This document shows, one piece after another, positions 32,073 to 32,282 of a stretch of 32,282 bases of DNA. This DNA is from Clostridia bacterium. Lineage in GTDB: Bacteria; Bacillota_A; Clostridia; Oscillospirales; CAG-272. The notes beneath the pieces are model-generated. The model was not told the origin of the DNA, searched no databases, and saw only the letters and a program-made list of their open reading frames with translations. A program made the position numbers and the translations under genes. Location of the stretch: positions 1-32,282 of the forward strand of contig JAFUQY010000077.1 of the NCBI GenBank assembly GCA_017472105.1, given 5' to 3'. The first letter of the stretch is position 1. Each line of letters begins with the position of its first letter.

Positions 32073-32146
32073 GGAAGCATAGCTCAGTTGGTCAGAGCGT
32101 TCGGTTCACATCCGAGAGGTCTTGGGTTCGAGCCCCAATGTTTCCA
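32073..32146 (+). tRNA. tRNA-Val, anticodon CAC
   Basis: A complete cloverleaf can be drawn: acceptor GGAAGCA with TGTTTCC (one G-U), D stem GCTC/GAGC, anticodon stem TTCGG/CCGAG with loop TTCACAT (anticodon CAC, reading GUG), T stem TTGGG/CCCAA with loop TTCGAGC, and discriminator A. CCA is not encoded, so it must be added after transcription. It has its own promoter and terminator. Confidence 0.95.
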
Positions 32147-32187
32147 TAAAACTCCTCATACCGCAGGTGTGTGGAGTTTTATGCTTT
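32145..32187 (+). terminator. Terminator immediately after tRNA-Val
   Basis: CATAAAACTCC (32145-32155) pairs perfectly with GGAGTTTTATG (32173-32183), and inside it CATACC pairs with GGTGTG around GCA; CTTTT follows. The first bases of the stem overlap the tRNA 3' end. Beyond it, 32188-32282 shows no gene, only a 12-bp palindrome at 32221-32232. Confidence 0.85.
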
Positions 32188-32282
32188 TGGCGGACGAGAA
32201 CACAAATAAAAGTTCCGCAGACTGACGTCAGTTCTGAGGATTCGTTCATCGGCACAGATGCATTATATTCCAAAAACAAACA

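Noticed and set aside
32025..32225. 66-aa open frame across the tRNA gene
   Set aside because: Its translation (SIAQLVRAFGS...) is the usual artefact of reading through a tRNA.

Overview
The window looks like a chromosomal segment of a fairly GC-rich, monoderm, probably spore-forming Clostridia bacterium (Oscillospirales/Christensenellales-like; inference). The basis is gene content: a WalRK-YycHI two-component locus, a SleB-type cortex/cell-wall hydrolase, a class B sortase, TrmK-Nif3 adjacency, a DUF1858 protein, copper-amine-oxidase-like stalk domains, and strong AGGAGG-type ribosome binding sites. No rRNA or species marker is present, so finer placement is not possible from this sequence.

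Layout. (1) 1-200: a 59-bp tandem repeat. (2) 202-7062, all minus strand: a PDZ/radical-SAM DUF512 protein with a clear promoter; an MFS transporter with its own terminator; a trmK - nif3-like - membrane-anchored metallo-beta-lactamase cluster with overlapping or abutting genes; a DUF1858 protein; and murA. (3) 7306-15766, minus strand: an apparent long operon, read right to left as a 115-aa unknown, an RluA-type pseudouridine synthase, a DUF3810 membrane metalloprotease-like protein, a secreted protein, walR, walK, yycH and yycI. It links cell-wall homeostasis signalling to two extracytoplasmic proteins; the usual walJ (yycJ) is not in the window. (4) 15835-21555, plus strand: ABC exporter half - DUF1854 protein - ABC exporter half. 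Both halves carry an extra N-terminal domain ending in a four-cysteine zinc ribbon just before the first membrane helix. The promoter appears to share a palindromic -35 box with the divergent operon. (5) 21585-23942: a visibly AT-rich type II restriction-modification island, with a gamma-class N6-adenine methyltransferase facing a PD-(D/E)XK-like nuclease across a bidirectional terminator. This is the best candidate for recent acquisition. (6) 24108-28604: an APH-fold kinase-like gene, a GC-rich structured intergenic segment, a nucleoside hydrolase paired with a lipoprotein solute-binding protein (no permease beside it), and a divergent SleB-like hydrolase. (7) 28605-30238, minus: an RlmA-type methyltransferase overlapping a family 2 glycosyltransferase. 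(8) 30351-30662: a 312-bp near-symmetrical inverted-repeat element. (9) 30732-31823: class B sortase. (10) 32073-32146: tRNA-Val(CAC) with promoter and terminator.

The most unusual module is the ABC-DUF1854-ABC triad with zinc-ribbon N-terminal extensions. The most unusual non-coding feature is the 312-bp palindromic element. Most protein assignments come from motif recognition only; no database search was run.
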